In this document: piece by piece, positions 36,616 to 46,032 of the stretch | How positions within the stretch are numbered: the first letter of the stretch is position 1 | How the letters are laid out: each line of letters starts with the position of its first letter | Assembly: GCF_030812335.1 (NCBI RefSeq) | Contig: NZ_JAUSSN010000002.1 | Coordinates: 372,001-436,000, forward strand | From: Pseudarthrobacter oxydans | Lineage (GTDB): Bacteria; Actinomycetota; Actinomycetes; Actinomycetales; Micrococcaceae | Direction of reading: 5' to 3' | DNA length: 64,000 bases | Program-made: the position numbers and the translations under genes | Notes under the pieces: model-generated | Database searches by the model: none | Told to the model about the DNA's origin: nothing | The model's input: the letters and a program-made list of their open reading frames with translations, nothing else

Positions 36616-37998
36616 TTTCCCGCTGGAATCCGCGGAATCCAGGGCACCGGTATCCGGCGTTCGCGGGCCGCCGGGGCCTCCGGGTGGTGCCGGCCGTGCG
36701 GCACGCCGGAGCTGGAAGACGGCGGCCCCCACGATGCACAGGAGCAGCCCGCCGAAACCCAGTACCACCAGGGCCGGCACGGCGCCGTCCAGCTGTGACG
36801 GGGACTCCGCGACCGGGACGGTGGCCTCCGGAAGGGTGGGGGCCGCGCTGGAGGGGACGGCTGAGGGCGCCGCCGACGCGGTGGCCAGGTTGCCCCGCCG
36901 GTGGACCCGGATCCAGTCGGAGATCGAACCCAACGGATTGACCCGGGATTCCGGAACGTCGGCCTTCAGGGCCGCCTCGGCGTCGAGGATCCCGAACCCG
37001 TACAGCGGGTCCTTCCCCTTGGCGCCGGCGTCCTTCGCGGTGCTGACGATCCGGTTGATGACCTGATTGGCCGACATTTCCGGCCATTTGGAGCGGATCA
37101 GGGCCGCCACACCGGCCACGATGGGCGTGGCGCCCGAGGTGCCGGCCCATTCCGCGTAGCCGCCCCCGGGCAGGCCCCCGATCAGGTTCTCCGCCGGAGC
37201 CGCGACGCCGATGCTGATGCCCTGGGAAGAGGAATCGATGCTGGCGGTTCCCTCGCGGTCCAGCCCGGCGACGGTCAGCACGCCGGGGATGGTGGCCGGG
37301 GCCCCGACCTGGACGTTGCCTCCCCCGCGGTTGCCCGCGGCGGCCACGATCACAACGTCCTTCTGCTCGGCGTACAGGAACGCCGCATCCCAGCTTTGCG
37401 GCCATTCCGGCGAGGTGCTGCCCAGGGAGATGTTGATGACGCGGGCTCCGTTGTCGACAGCCCAGCGGACGGCCTGGGGTATCTGGTCCTGATCGCTCTT
37501 GCCGCCGGGGTTCGGGGATCCGAGCCAGGTGGAAACGGAGAGCAGCTGCGCTTCGGGGGCCACCCCGACAATTCCGTCCGGCGCGGCGGACGGGCCCGCG
37601 CTGGGGCTGGGCGAGGCCGTGGCGTCGGCGGGCTGATGTCCGCGGCCTGCCAGCATAGTGGCGACCAGGGTCCCGTGCTCCGGCTTCGCGCCGATGCTCT
37701 TCTGCCCGTCCGGGCTTCCCGCGCCGGACACGTCGACCCCGCCGGCCAGGACGCCGGCCAGGTCCGGGTGCTTGCCGTCCACACCGCTGTCGATCACGGC
37801 GACCTTGACGTTGGCGCCCCGGGAAACCTCCCAGGCCTTTGTGATGCCGGATTCGGCAAGCCAGTACTCCTTGTCGCGCCAGGCGTCGGCGTGCGCGGCG
37901 GGGGCTGCGGTCAGGGCGGCCGTCAGCGTGCTGCCCGCAAGGGCCAGGGCCACCAACGCGGAGGCGGTCCGGCGGCGCCGGGCTGTTGCTCTGGTCAT
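36610..37998 (-). CDS. Mycosin-like subtilisin (S8) protease, membrane-anchored
   Basis: 462 residues: signal peptide (about 1-38), S8 catalytic domain and one C-terminal transmembrane helix (about 412-434), with the protease outside the cell. The triad is complete: D70 (AVIDSGVD), H108 (EHGTLVA), S288 (GTSGATP), with oxyanion N223. This layout is shared with mycosins of type VII secretion, but no ESX gene is in the window, so a stand-alone role is possible. A Pro/Ser/Ala insert sits at about 126-140. Confidence 0.88.
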   Translation of the reverse strand: MTRATARRRRTASALVALALAGSTLTAALTAAPAAHADAWRDKEYWLAESGITKAWEVSRGANVKVAVIDSGVDGKHPDLAGVLAGGVDVSGAGSPDGQKSIGAKPEHGTLVATMLAGRGHQPADATASPSPSAGPSAAPDGIVGVAPEAQLLSVSTWLGSPNPGGKSDQDQIPQAVRWAVDNGARVINISLGSTSPEWPQSWDAAFLYAEQKDVVIVAAAGNRGGGNVQVGAPATIPGVLTVAGLDREGTASIDSSSQGISIGVAAPAENLIGGLPGGGYAEWAGTSGATPIVAGVAALIRSKWPEMSANQVINRIVSTAKDAGAKGKDPLYGFGILDAEAALKADVPESRVNPLGSISDWIRVHRRGNLATASAAPSAVPSSAAPTLPEATVPVAESPSQLDGAVPALVVLGFGGLLLCIVGAAVFQLRRAARPAPPGGPGGPRTPDTGALDSADSSGKP

Positions 37999-38162
37999 TC
38001 GGGTCCTATCGGCGGGACAGCGGGTGGCGCTGTGGCTTCGGTGTCGCTGGGGCTGTGGTGGCGCTGGGGAACGCCGGGAGGGAACGGTGCGGCGGTGTGC
38101 GGATCGGGCACCGCCGGCGGGGCGTCCGGTGGACCCCCAGTCCGGTGGCCAGCGGCCTGGGC

Positions 38163-39110
38163 CTAGCCGATGCTCAAGGCAATTCCGTCAAGAATATCGT
38201 GTTCGCTGGTGACGGCCGACGCGACCCTGTGCTCGGTCACTTCGGCCAGCCGTTCAAGGATGCGCCGCCAGACGAGGGCGCCCGCTCCGATCACGTCCAC
38301 TCGGCCCGGGTGCATGTAGGGCAGGGCGGCGCGTTCGGCGTGGGTCATCTCCAGCAGTTCCGTGCAGGCGCGGCGCACGGCGTCCAGCGGCAGTTCAGTG
38401 CCGTGGATTGCCGCGGCGGAGTACTCCGGCAGCGCGAGCGCGTGGGCCGTGATGGTGGTGATGGAGCCGGCGACCCCGACGACGGCGGCGCTGCGGTCCA
38501 GCGGGACCGTCCGGGCCGCCAGCTCGAGGGCGGCGTCGACGTCGGCCTCCGCCGCGGCGATCTGGTCCGCCGTGGGCGGGTCGCTGCGCAGGTGCCGTTC
38601 GGTCATCCGGACGCAGCCGATGTCGACGGATTTGGCGGCGATGACGCCGTCGGCGTTGCCGAGCACGAACTCCGTGCTGCCGCCGCCGAGGTCCACCACG
38701 AGCACGGGGTCCGCGCCACGGGAGGGCAGGACGCTGCTGGCGCCGGCGAAGGACAGGGCGGCTTCCTCGTCCCCGGTGATGACCTCGGGTTCGACGCCGA
38801 GGAGTTCGCGGATGCCGTCCACGAAGATCTGCCGGTTGTTGGCGTCGCGGGTGGCGGAGGTCGCGACGAAACGCACCTTGGTGGCCCCGTGGTCCTGGAT
38901 CTGCCGCGCGTAGTCCGCCGTGGCGGCAAAGGTCCGGTCCAGGGCGTCCGGGGCGAGTTCGCCGGTGGCATCCACGCCCTGGCCGAGCCGGACGACGCGC
39001 ATTTCGCGCACCACATCCTTCAGCCGGGGCGCCGCGCCGTCCACGTCCAGGTCGGCGATGAGCAGGCGGATCGAGTTGGTGCCGCAGTCCACGGCGGCCA
39101 CGCGGGTCAC
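38163..39110 (-). CDS. ppx: Exopolyphosphatase/GppA family phosphatase
   Basis: A 315-residue ASKHA-fold enzyme acting on polyphosphate or (p)ppGpp. Phosphate loops VAAVDCGTNSIRLLIAD at the N-terminus and VLVVDLGGGSTEFVLG (about 132-147) are conserved, as is the Glu of TGDEEAALSF. It is the short actinobacterial form (Rv1026-like). GTG 39110 overlaps the DUF501 stop by 4 nt (GTGA), so translation is coupled. Whether polyP or pppGpp is the substrate cannot be read here. Confidence 0.9.
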   Translation of the reverse strand: MTRVAAVDCGTNSIRLLIADLDVDGAAPRLKDVVREMRVVRLGQGVDATGELAPDALDRTFAATADYARQIQDHGATKVRFVATSATRDANNRQIFVDGIRELLGVEPEVITGDEEAALSFAGASSVLPSRGADPVLVVDLGGGSTEFVLGNADGVIAAKSVDIGCVRMTERHLRSDPPTADQIAAAEADVDAALELAARTVPLDRSAAVVGVAGSITTITAHALALPEYSAAAIHGTELPLDAVRRACTELLEMTHAERAALPYMHPGRVDVIGAGALVWRRILERLAEVTEHRVASAVTSEHDILDGIALSIG

Positions 39111-39928
39111 TGGCCGGCCCCGTTGGTGCCGGCGGAACTTGTGGGCTCGGCGGAGTTTGCGGGTCCGTCCGGTCCGGCTGCTGCAGTGCCCGTGGTGCTG
39201 GTGGAACCTGTGGGTTCGGTGCGCGGCTTCCGGACCGGGGCCGGCCGTCCCACGATCTCCGGAAGCCCCTGCGGCCCGTGCCTGCTGAGGTCCTGCGAGG
39301 GGGTCTCGCCGCCGGTGTCCCAGGCGCCGCCGCAGTAGCAGCGGTCCGTGGTCCACCATTCGCCGATGGCGGCGAGGGCCTCGTCGCCGAGCGGGTTGAC
39401 ACCCGGACCGGCGGCCAGTGAATGCCCGACCAGGACATGCAGGCACTTGACGCGGGTGGGCATGCCGCCGGCGGAGATGCCGTCGATTTCGGGCACGGCG
39501 CCGATCCCGGACCTGGCGCCGATCTCAGCGCGGGACGCCAGGTAGGCCTCGTGGGCGGCGCGGTAGTCCGCGGCCAGGGCCTCGTCGCCGCCGAGCCGTT
39601 CGTTCATCTCGTTCATCAAGCCGGCCGCTTCGAGCCGGGACACCGCGGAGGTGATGACGGGGTGCGTGAGGTAAAAGGTGGTGGGGAAGGGGGTGCCGTT
39701 GCTCAGCCGCGGGGAGGTGGCCGCCACGAGCGGGTTGCCGCAGACGCAGCGGGCCGGGATTTCCACGACGTCACGCACGGGCCGCCCCAGTTGCCGGCTC
39801 AGGACATCCAGGTCGTGCGGCGAGGGCCGGCGGGTTTCCGCCAGGGAGCGGGCCGGTTCCGGGGTTGCCGGGTTTTCCGCGCTCGGGTTGACTGCCGTGG
39901 GGGTCTCGTCCACTTGGTTCTGGTCCAC
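39107..39928 (-). CDS. DUF501 protein
   Basis: 273 residues. The conserved DUF501 core (about 35-200) has RPVRDVVEIPARCVCGNPLV, PFPTTFYLTHP, RVKCLHVLVGHSLAAGPG and NPLGDEAL; its Cys and His residues suggest metal or redox chemistry, but the function is unknown. The C-terminal 75 residues are low-complexity Gly/Thr/Ser/Pro. GTG 39928 is chosen as the start of non-repetitive sequence, with AGGAAGG further upstream. The order divIC-DUF501-ppx is conserved with Rv1024-Rv1026. Confidence 0.85.
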   Translation of the reverse strand: MDQNQVDETPTAVNPSAENPATPEPARSLAETRRPSPHDLDVLSRQLGRPVRDVVEIPARCVCGNPLVAATSPRLSNGTPFPTTFYLTHPVITSAVSRLEAAGLMNEMNERLGGDEALAADYRAAHEAYLASRAEIGARSGIGAVPEIDGISAGGMPTRVKCLHVLVGHSLAAGPGVNPLGDEALAAIGEWWTTDRCYCGGAWDTGGETPSQDLSRHGPQGLPEIVGRPAPVRKPRTEPTGSTSTTGTAAAGPDGPANSAEPTSSAGTNGAGQ

Positions 39929-39992
39929 GGGGGCGGCACCTTCCTGCCCTGTCTGGTTTGTCCGGCGGACAATCCTGCGGCGGGCGCCGCTT

Positions 39993-40784
39993 CTAGTCTG
40001 TTGCCGAGCGCCGGATGGAGTCCCAGAGGGAGTCAACCCAGGGCAGCTCGGCCGGGTCTTGTGCTGATCCTGCACCGGCCGCGCCACTGGTGGAACCGGC
40101 AGGAAGATCGCTGCCGAAGACCCAGTAGCCCGTCTCGCCGGGCATAACCATGTTAATGCGGTCCCGGGCCTGTTGCTTCACGTAGTTCGGATCCTGCCAC
40201 CGGGAGACCTGGCGCCGCAGTTCGTCTTGCTGGGCCTGTTTGTCGGAAATGTCCGCCTGGAGCGCGGCGATTTCGGCCCGTTTTTCGAAGAAGATCTTGA
40301 CCGTGGGCGCCAGCATGATGGTGATGGCAATCATGACGACGAGCAGCGCCAGCATGCGGCCGGAGAAGGCCTTGGCGGGGACCGGGTCGAGGTTCTCTGC
40401 CGCCGGCGCGGCGCCGTCCTTGGACGGTTTGGCCGTCCCGTGCTTGGCCGTGCCGTGTGTGCCCGTGCCGTGCTTGGCCGTGCCTGACTTTGCGGCGTTC
40501 GGCTGGGCTGCGTTTTTCGGCGTGGCGGCGTTGGGCTGGGCTGCGTTCTTCGGGGCGGCGGCGGACGCAGGCCCGCCAGCCCGGGCGGATCCGGCGGTGC
40601 CGCTGTGCTGGCCGGCTGCCCTGCCGGGAGTCCGCGGGCCGGGGGCGGCGTTGCCGGCAGGGTGCGTTTGGGAGCCGCGGGATCCGCTGAAATCCGCCTG
40701 GATGACGTCGCCGCCGTCGCCGGTGTCCGGAGACTTCGGGGCCGCAGGCGTGGCCCGGGGAACCTTGGGTCGGCGGGTAGCCAT
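39993..40784 (-). CDS. FtsB/DivIC-family septum protein
   Basis: 263 residues with a long disordered N-terminus (1-135) that contains tandem PKNAAQPNAA and HGTAK repeats, one transmembrane helix (about 142-162, MLALLVVMIAITIMLAPTVKI), then a coiled coil (about 165-195) and the DPNYVKQQARDRINMVMPGE motif typical of DivIC/FtsB. It should bind FtsL and FtsQ at the divisome. The N-terminal extension is usual in actinobacteria, but the repeats are unusual. ATG with CAGGAG upstream. Confidence 0.88.
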   Translation of the reverse strand: MATRRPKVPRATPAAPKSPDTGDGGDVIQADFSGSRGSQTHPAGNAAPGPRTPGRAAGQHSGTAGSARAGGPASAAAPKNAAQPNAATPKNAAQPNAAKSGTAKHGTGTHGTAKHGTAKPSKDGAAPAAENLDPVPAKAFSGRMLALLVVMIAITIMLAPTVKIFFEKRAEIAALQADISDKQAQQDELRRQVSRWQDPNYVKQQARDRINMVMPGETGYWVFGSDLPAGSTSGAAGAGSAQDPAELPWVDSLWDSIRRSATD

Positions 40785-40934
40785 GTCACTCCTGTAATGC
40801 CAGGTTCTCCCCCGGCTGGCTTGCTGCGTTCAGTGCTGATCCCGTGGCCTGGACCGGGCACCGACCTGGAGCTGGCGGCGCGGCGCCACTAACGGTGCCA
40901 CAAAGGACGTGCCAAAAAGGACGTGCCAAAAAGG

Positions 40935-40972
40935 AACCGGTGGCCATGGTCTTTCAACCATAGCCACCGGTT
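40935..40972 (-). terminator. Intrinsic terminator of eno
   Basis: Stem AACCGGTGGC/GCCACCGGTT plus inner ATGGT/ACCAT, followed on the minus strand by TTCCTTTTT. A 14-bp direct repeat (AAAGGACGTGCCAA-like) lies beyond it at about 40897-40934. Confidence 0.9.
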
Positions 40973-40989
40973 CGCAGTTCGTGCGGTTA

Positions 40990-42318
<1,329 letters not shown>

Positions 42319-42380
42319 TCAAGCTGGGAATCAAGCTGAAAAACCGACGTCCTCGTCGCAACCCAGCCTAGTCGAGAGTG

Positions 42381-42403
42381 GGATAAGTTACAGAAACCTA
42401 TCC
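42381..42403. promoter_or_regulatory. Palindrome in the eno promoter region
   Basis: GGATAAGTT and AACCTATCC arms (one mismatch) around ACAGA, located where the -35 of eno would be. It may be an operator or the mazG terminator. Confidence 0.35.
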
Positions 42404-42428
42404 AGTCCCCGGACGTCACTTTGGCGGA

Positions 42429-43136
42429 TCACGGGGACGACGGCGCGGGCGGGCCCTCCTGGAAGCGGCGGTTCGCGCCGCGGAGGGCCCGTTCGGCGTC
42501 GAGCCCCCGGTCCCGGGCAGCGGCGGCGATGGCAAAGAGCAGCTCCCCGAGGTCCTCTTCCGAGGAGGGGACGTCAACCGGCCCGGTGACGGCCGGAAGG
42601 CCGGCCCGTTCGGCGCGGTCGAGGAGCTTTTGGGCCCGGGCCAACGCCGGAAGGGCGGCGGGGACACCCCTGAGGGCCCCCAGCCGGGAAGGATCAGCGC
42701 GGGCGGGTTCGCCGGTGTCGGCGGCCCCGGAATGCAGGACCTGTTCGGAGCGTTTGACGGCGTCCCACGTCTGGACGATTTCCTCCACCGTCGCCGGGAA
42801 GGATTCCTGCAGTGAGCCGTCGGGACGGAACACATGCGGGTTGCGCCGGATCATTTTGGCCGTCAGGCCGCGGGCGACGTCGTCGAGGTCGAAGGCGCCG
42901 CGCTCCTGGGCGAGCCGGGCGTGCAGGACCACCTGAAGCAGGACATCGCCGAGCTCGGCCTTCAGCTCGGCGTCGCCGCCGGCCGTCTCGATGGTCTCCG
43001 CCACCTCATAGGCCTCCTCGAGGAGGTATTCGACGAGGGACTCATGGGTGAGGGCCCCCATCCAGGGGCAGTGGACGCGCAGCTCAGCCATTGCACCGAC
43101 CAGCGCGCCAACCGCGTTGGAGTCCTGGTTAGCCAA
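42429..43136 (-). CDS. mazG: MazG-family nucleoside triphosphate pyrophosphohydrolase
   Basis: Hydrolyses non-canonical or excess NTPs to NMP and PPi. The MazG fold is marked by LRVHCPWMGALTHESL, the EEAYEVAE helix and the ELGDVLLQVVLHA metal site (EExxE plus ExxD). About 235 residues; a single MazG domain plus a C-terminal region, like Rv1021 of M. tuberculosis. TTG 43136 overlaps the add stop by 8 nt; ATG 43091 is possible but would cut into the conserved first helix. Confidence 0.85.
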   Translation of the reverse strand: MANQDSNAVGALVGAMAELRVHCPWMGALTHESLVEYLLEEAYEVAETIETAGGDAELKAELGDVLLQVVLHARLAQERGAFDLDDVARGLTAKMIRRNPHVFRPDGSLQESFPATVEEIVQTWDAVKRSEQVLHSGAADTGEPARADPSRLGALRGVPAALPALARAQKLLDRAERAGLPAVTGPVDVPSSEEDLGELLFAIAAAARDRGLDAERALRGANRRFQEGPPAPSSP

Positions 43137-44277
43137 GGTCGGCGTAGGCCTCGTTGATGTACTCGACGAGGGCTTCCTTCTCCTCAAGCGGCAGGAAGGC
43201 GGCCTCGGCTGCGTTCAGCGTCAGCTCCAGCAGGTCGTCGAGATCGTAGTCGAAGGTCTCGACCAGCAGTTCGAACTCGTCGGTGAGGGTCACGCCGCTC
43301 ATCAGCCGGTTGTCGGTGTTGATGGTGACGTTGAAGCCGAGCTGGTAGAGCATGTCCAGCGGGTGGCTTTCGATGCCCTCGCCGAAGCCGGAGACGGCGC
43401 CGGTCTGCAGGTTGGAGGAGGGGCAGATCTCCAGGGCGATGCCGCGGTCACGGACCCAGCTGGCGAGCTCACCCAGGGTGACCATGCCGATGTTGTCGCT
43501 GGCGTCGTCGCCGTCGGCATCCTCGTCGTCGAAGTCAACGGTGACGTCCTCGGCGATCCGGACGCCGTGGCCCAGGCGCAGGGCGCGTCCGTCGACCAGG
43601 GCGGACTGGATGCTTTCGAGTCCGGCGGCTTCCCCGGCGTGGACCGTGGCCGGGAAGTTGTGCTGGGCCAGGTAGGTGAAGGCGTCCTTGAACCGGGACG
43701 GCGGGAAGCCGTCCTCGGCCCCGGCAATGTCGAAGCCGACGGCGCCGTTGTTGCGGTGGCGGACCGCCAGTTCGGCGATTTCCTGGCCGCGGTCGGCGTG
43801 CCGCATGGCGGTGATCAGCTGGCCGACCTGGATGTCGCGGCCGGTCTCGGCGACGGCGTCGACGCCGGCCTCCAGGCCTGCCTGCACGGCCTCGACGGCG
43901 TCGTCCAGGCTCAGGCCCTGCTGGAGGTGCTGTTCGGGCGCCCAGCGCACTTCGCCGTAGACCACGCCGTCGTCGGCAAGGTCTTCGACGAATTCCTTGG
44001 CGACGCGGAAGAGGCTTTCCCTTGTCTGCATCACGGCGATGGTGTGGTCGAAGGTCTCGAGGTAGCGGACCAGCGAGCCGGAGTCGGCGGATTCACGGAA
44101 CCACTCCCCCAGCGCGACGGGGTCGGTGGAGGGCAGGGTGTGTCCTGCGGCCTCGGCCAGTTCGATGATGGTGGCCGGCCGGAGTCCGCCGTCCAGGTGG
44201 TCGTGAAGGGAGACCTTGGGGAGGCCCTTCAGGTCGAAGTCGAGGTCAGGGGCAGCGTCAAGAATTATCTCAGTCAC
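43129..44277 (-). CDS. add: Adenosine deaminase
   Basis: Deaminates adenosine/deoxyadenosine to inosine, feeding nucleoside salvage together with cdd, deoA and the nucleoside ABC transporter 2 kb upstream. Zn ligands H25 and H27 are in SLHDHLDGG, then VHAGE and RLGHGVRI and the catalytic NTDNRLMSG. An acidic Asp-rich insert (DFDDEDADGDDASDN) sits at about 245-260. Leaderless: TAAGGT, 6 nt, GTG 44277, within a palindrome. It overlaps mazG. Confidence 0.93.
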   Translation of the reverse strand: MTEIILDAAPDLDFDLKGLPKVSLHDHLDGGLRPATIIELAEAAGHTLPSTDPVALGEWFRESADSGSLVRYLETFDHTIAVMQTRESLFRVAKEFVEDLADDGVVYGEVRWAPEQHLQQGLSLDDAVEAVQAGLEAGVDAVAETGRDIQVGQLITAMRHADRGQEIAELAVRHRNNGAVGFDIAGAEDGFPPSRFKDAFTYLAQHNFPATVHAGEAAGLESIQSALVDGRALRLGHGVRIAEDVTVDFDDEDADGDDASDNIGMVTLGELASWVRDRGIALEICPSSNLQTGAVSGFGEGIESHPLDMLYQLGFNVTINTDNRLMSGVTLTDEFELLVETFDYDLDDLLELTLNAAEAAFLPLEEKEALVEYINEAYADLG

Positions 44278-44280
44278 GCT

Positions 44281-44296
44281 CCAACCTTAGGGTTGG
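44281..44296. promoter_or_regulatory. Palindrome over the -10 of add
   Basis: CCAACCTTAGGGTTGG, perfect 6-bp arms. The minus-strand -10 TAAGGT (44284-44289) lies inside it, 6 nt before the GTG start. Confidence 0.4.
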
Positions 44297-44346
44297 AGCC
44301 CCGGCAATACCAGCCGGTCAGCCGGCGGCCACGCCGGACGGCGGAA

Positions 44347-45153
44347 TCAGGCCTCGACGTCGGCCGGTGCCGCCAGCTGTGCGGGCATCGGGAGGGTGCC
44401 GGAAGCCGGACGGGGCGCGGACACGGCGGGCGCGGCCTGCGCGGTCGTGGCGGCGGTCGTTGCCCCGGGCGTGGCCTGCGTGTTCGTGGCGTGCGCGGCC
44501 TTCGCTTCTGCCGCCATGGTGGCCGCCCGGCTCGCTGCCGCGGCGGCGCCCCGGGTGTCGCGCCAGCGGTGCAGCCAGGTCAGCGCATGGTCGATCACGA
44601 TGCCGAGCACGATGGCGAAGGCGATGGCGATGCCCACCCCCAGCAGCGGGTGTTCGTGGACCCAGTTGCCGGCAATGATGCCGACGCCGGCCGAGTACGC
44701 GACCCAGGTGATGGAGGCGAAAATGTCCAGGATGACGAAGCGGCGCCGCGGGTACGCGGTGGTGCCGGCGATCCAGTTCACGGCCACGCGGCCCACCGGA
44801 ATGTACCGGGCCGTGAAGATCAGCATGGCGCCGCGTTTGTCCAGCTCATAGCGCGCCCAGTTCAGGGCACGGTGGACCTTGGGTTTGCGCATCCAGCGGA
44901 AGCGCTCGACGCCGACGTGGCGGCCCAGCAGGTAGGCCATGTTGTCACCGGCGATGGCCCCGACGGCGGCGGCGGCCATGACGAACCACATGTTCGGCTC
45001 GCCGGACGTGACGGACAGTGCACCCAAGGCCACGATCAGGGTTTCACTGGGCAGAATCGGAACGAAACCGTCGATGAAACAGAAGATCGTGAGGATCGGA
45101 TAAATCCACCATTGTCCCGCGGCATGGAGAATAGCCTCATTGATGAATTCCAC
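44347..45153 (-). CDS. DedA-family membrane protein (copy 1)
   Basis: 268 residues with about five hydrophobic segments. DedA landmarks: DGFVPILPSETLIVALGAL, GDNMAYLLGRHVG and FTARYIPVGRVAVNWIAGTT (the R-x3-P-x-G-R motif). DedA proteins act as lipid scramblases or in proton-motive-force homeostasis; undecaprenyl phosphate recycling is one known role. The C-terminal 60 residues are Ala/Thr-rich and disordered. GTG start with AGGAG upstream. A close paralogue lies immediately upstream. Confidence 0.87.
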   Translation of the reverse strand: MEFINEAILHAAGQWWIYPILTIFCFIDGFVPILPSETLIVALGALSVTSGEPNMWFVMAAAAVGAIAGDNMAYLLGRHVGVERFRWMRKPKVHRALNWARYELDKRGAMLIFTARYIPVGRVAVNWIAGTTAYPRRRFVILDIFASITWVAYSAGVGIIAGNWVHEHPLLGVGIAIAFAIVLGIVIDHALTWLHRWRDTRGAAAAASRAATMAAEAKAAHATNTQATPGATTAATTAQAAPAVSAPRPASGTLPMPAQLAAPADVEA

Positions 45154-45265
45154 GCGGGCTTTGCTCCTAGGAAAGTGACGAAAAGCGCTCTTTAGTGTCC
45201 CATGACCGGCAGGGATGCGCTACGGTTCCATCCGGATAAATCTGCTGTATCCAATGGCTCCGGTT

Positions 45266-45904
45266 TCAGGACGGTTCCGACGGCGGGACCGGGAGTTCGG
45301 CGTCCTCGGGAAGCCTGCCGCGCAGCTTGCTGATCGCGAGGTCCACCAGGATGCCCAGGCCGATCGCGCAGATGACGGCGACGATGACGCCGAGGAGATG
45401 GTTCTCTTCGAACCACTGCCCGAAAAAGAGGCCGATCGCCACGGAATATGCCCCCCACAGCACCGCGGAGAGCCCCGTCATCCCCACGAAGCGTGGCTGC
45501 GGGAAGTGGGTGGCGCCTGCCGTGAGGTTGACCGCGACCCGGCCGATCGGCACGAAGCGCGCCACCAGGATCAGCGACGCCGGCCGTTTCCGCAGCTCGG
45601 TGCCGGCCCAGCGGAAGGCACGCTGCATGCGGTGGCCGCGCATCCAGGCCCAGCGCCGGGTGCCGGTGCCGCGGCCGATCACGTACGCGATGTTGTCGCC
45701 CACGAACGCCCCGGCGGCCGCGGTCGCGGCCAGGAGCACCGGGTTGGGGAGGTCGGCGGTGGCGGCGACCGCGGCGAGCCCGACGACCACCGACTCGCTC
45801 GGAATGGGCGGAAAGAAGCCGTCGATCACACAGCACACGAAGACAAGGACGAGGACCCAGGGTTGCCCCGCTGCGGCCAGGATGAAGTCGTTGATTGCCT
45901 GCAC
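45266..45904 (-). CDS. DedA-family membrane protein (copy 2)
   Basis: 212 residues, similar along its whole length to copy 1 (CCVIDGFFPPIPSESVVVGLAA, GDNIAYVIGRGTG, LVARFVPIGRVAVNLTAG), so the pair is a tandem duplication or an old paralogous pair. It lacks the long disordered C-terminal tail of copy 1. GTG start with AGGAAA just upstream; a possible -10 (TACACT) lies near 45945. Confidence 0.87.
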   Translation of the reverse strand: MQAINDFILAAAGQPWVLVLVFVCCVIDGFFPPIPSESVVVGLAAVAATADLPNPVLLAATAAAGAFVGDNIAYVIGRGTGTRRWAWMRGHRMQRAFRWAGTELRKRPASLILVARFVPIGRVAVNLTAGATHFPQPRFVGMTGLSAVLWGAYSVAIGLFFGQWFEENHLLGVIVAVICAIGLGILVDLAISKLRGRLPEDAELPVPPSEPS

Positions 45905-45966
45905 GGTTTCCTAACAAACAACGGGGGACGGCTGTCGTGCCAGTGTACTGCGGGCGCCCCCGCGGT

Positions 45967-46025
45967 TTGCCCTACCACTTGTGGCGGCTAACCCTGAAGG
46001 TTGGGGACCACAAGTGATAGGGCAA
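45967..46025. terminator. 59-bp near-perfect hairpin past deoA
   Basis: 18-bp arms with one mismatch (TTGCCCTACCACTTGTGG and CCACAAGTGATAGGGCAA) and a nested AACC/GGTT hairpin in the loop. It lies 8 bp past the deoA stop, so it probably ends the nucleoside operon; its length and loop resemble a dispersed palindromic element. Confidence 0.7.
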
Positions 46026-46032
46026 CGGGCGA

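Noticed and set aside
36610..37998. Subtilase as evidence for a type VII secretion locus
   Set aside because: No EccB/C/D/E or WXG100 gene is present around it; the architecture alone is not enough.
43048..45195. 715-codon plus-strand frame across add and DedA
   Set aside because: It is a shadow of add and DedA; the minus-strand genes carry all catalytic residues.
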